In this document: in pieces, positions 22,113 to 22,920 of the stretch
Layout: each line of letters begins with the position of its first letter
How positions within the stretch are numbered: the first letter of the stretch is position 1
Origin: Lewinellaceae bacterium
GTDB taxonomy: Bacteria; Bacteroidota; Bacteroidia; Chitinophagales; Saprospiraceae
Assembly (NCBI GenBank): GCA_016711435.1
Contig: JADJSY010000060.1
Span: forward strand, 1-22,920
Direction of reading: 5' to 3'
DNA length: 22,920 bases
Program-made: the position numbers and the translations under genes
Notes under the pieces: generated by a model
Told to the model about the DNA's origin: nothing
Database searches by the model: none
What the model saw: the letters and a program-made list of their open reading frames with translations, nothing else

Positions 22113-22511
22113 TTACTTCAACATAATAGAAACAGCGATAACTGATATCAAGGTCGATATCACTGCCATAAGGAGAAACACAATGCCGGCCATCTTCCAC
22201 CAATTTTTACTGACATATTGCACAAACTCTTCCTTTGCCAACTGTTGAATGGATGATGATATCTGCGAATACACCATGGCCCGAAACGTGAGGAAATACC
22301 CATCGCCAGTTGCCGAGAGAAAGCCAAGCGCAACCAGTGCATCCAAATTGTGCTTGAGTTCAGCCTCATCCAGCAAAGCATTCTCTTCTTCAAATATCGG
22401 TTTGATCAACGCAGCTATCGAATCGAAAGGGATTTCATTTTCCATTGGAGTTGAACCAACGCCAAACCGTTCTTGAATTCTTAATAACAACCATTGTTGA
22501 AAAATATCCAC
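22113..22511 (-). CDS. Small unrecognised protein: winged-helix-like segment plus C-terminal membrane anchor
   Basis: The 132-residue protein uses GTG 22511 with GGAG six bases upstream on the minus strand. I do not recognise the family. Residues about 29-76 have a helix-helix-hairpin pattern (LKHNLDALVALGFLSATGDGYFLT) like a small winged helix or a subunit-contact domain. A single hydrophobic helix closes the protein (about 106-130, KMAGIVFLLMAVISTLISVIAVSIM), so the rest would face the cytoplasm on a tail anchor. It precedes the multi-GAF kinase by 165 nt in the same direction. Whether it belongs to that system is unknown. Coding status is supported by the start site and the amphipathic/hydrophobic organisation rather than by homology. 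Confidence 0.6.
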   Translation of the reverse strand: MDIFQQWLLLRIQERFGVGSTPMENEIPFDSIAALIKPIFEEENALLDEAELKHNLDALVALGFLSATGDGYFLTFRAMVYSQISSSIQQLAKEEFVQYVSKNWWKMAGIVFLLMAVISTLISVIAVSIMLK

Positions 22512-22605
22512 GTTTTCTCCATTAAGTTTGCTTGCCTATTTTGCAAGATTTTATTTTACCCATTCATCCCACTTCTCGCTTTTTATTTCCTACCATCCCT
22601 TCTCG

Positions 22606-22884
22606 CTAATTACTCATCCCCTGCCCCAGCTTTGCATATTTTTTGAGAATGTGACTTTTCCCTTTCGTGGAAACATACAGGGTACTCAAACCCGTCTCCT
22701 CTATAACAAGTTGAGGGATCAATGGGTTGACCACCGAATCACGCAGCTCGTCACACAACCGATCATAGCGCTCACGCCATGCAGGGTTGTGCTCGATAGC
22801 CATACACACATCCAAAATAATATCCTCACCATACGGCTTGGAAAATATGGCAAGGACTTCCTTTACAAGAATTTTTGACCCCAT
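22606..22884 (-). CDS. Small unrecognised protein, about 92-98 residues; start uncertain
   Basis: The frame from ATG 22884 encodes 92 residues beginning MGSKILVKEVLAIFSKPYGE and containing DVCMAIEHNPAWRERYDRLCDEL, a mostly helical, charged segment. No family is recognised and there is no membrane segment. No ribosome site precedes ATG 22884. A good one (AAGGGAG on the minus strand, 22912-22918) instead serves an ATG at 22903, in a different frame. Removing one A from the five-A run near 22874-22878 would join that start to this protein as MPTNRTNGVKILVKEV. The gene may therefore begin at 22903, with a one-base insertion in the given sequence. Alternatively the frame stays open past the window edge and starts outside it. 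Confidence 0.55.
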   Translation of the reverse strand: MGSKILVKEVLAIFSKPYGEDIILDVCMAIEHNPAWRERYDRLCDELRDSVVNPLIPQLVIEETGLSTLYVSTKGKSHILKKYAKLGQGMSN

Positions 22885-22920
22885 TCGTTCTATTTGTTGG
22901 CATGAAGTATTCTCCCTTTG

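Overview
The window looks like a chromosomal piece of an Anaerolineae-type member of the Chloroflexota. This rests on the abundance of near-identical multi-GAF membrane sensors with the segment RxALDVGxDAVYFNNPDLPET, moderate GC and SD-led genes. It is an inference from family resemblance; no rRNA or other marker is present. No tRNA, rRNA, CRISPR array, transposase or phage gene was seen.

Left part, + strand (1-16932). About ten kilobases hold five consecutive paralogous membrane sensors. They alternate between a Cache-HAMP type (genes 1, 3, 5) and a six-transmembrane type (genes 2, 4). All continue into a signalling coiled coil, a strongly conserved GAF domain, a short second GAF and a truncated third GAF-like tail. 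None has a kinase, cyclase or methyl-accepting output domain. Next comes a Soj/ParA-type ATPase, overlapped by 35 nt by a soluble hybrid histidine kinase (half-GAF, three PAS, GAF, HisKA, HATPase, two receivers). A threonine synthase-like PLP enzyme fused to a response-regulator receiver follows, then a DMT/EamA-family transporter. A bidirectional terminator (16931-16959) closes the run.

Right part, - strand (22903-16967). Reading along the minus strand there are two small unrecognised proteins, a soluble multi-GAF histidine kinase, a second kinase with an N-terminal receiver, and an OmpR/PhoB-type response regulator. The last two are tightly coupled; this half is an ordinary transcription-directed two-component system.

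How the + strand genes may work together (inference). The sensors collect periplasmic and membrane signals but need a partner for output. The only kinase in their operon is soluble and begins with a basic, Spo0J-like N-terminal peptide next to a Soj-like ParA. Such a peptide could let ParA position the kinase-sensor assembly on the nucleoid, as PpfA does with TlpT in Rhodobacter sphaeroides. Phosphoryl groups would flow to the kinase's own receivers and to the receiver on the threonine synthase-like enzyme, whose variant Lys-Gly motif matches that of the kinase's last receiver. No DNA-binding regulator is encoded in this operon, so its visible output is an enzyme and a possible amino-acid exporter.

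Sequence quality. At least four single-base frame disruptions are visible (about 373, 3743, 10202 and 10327), mostly in homopolymers, and a fifth is possible near 22878. They look more like long-read consensus errors than gene decay, because the amino-acid sequence on both sides stays conserved. Real frameshifts cannot be excluded without reads.
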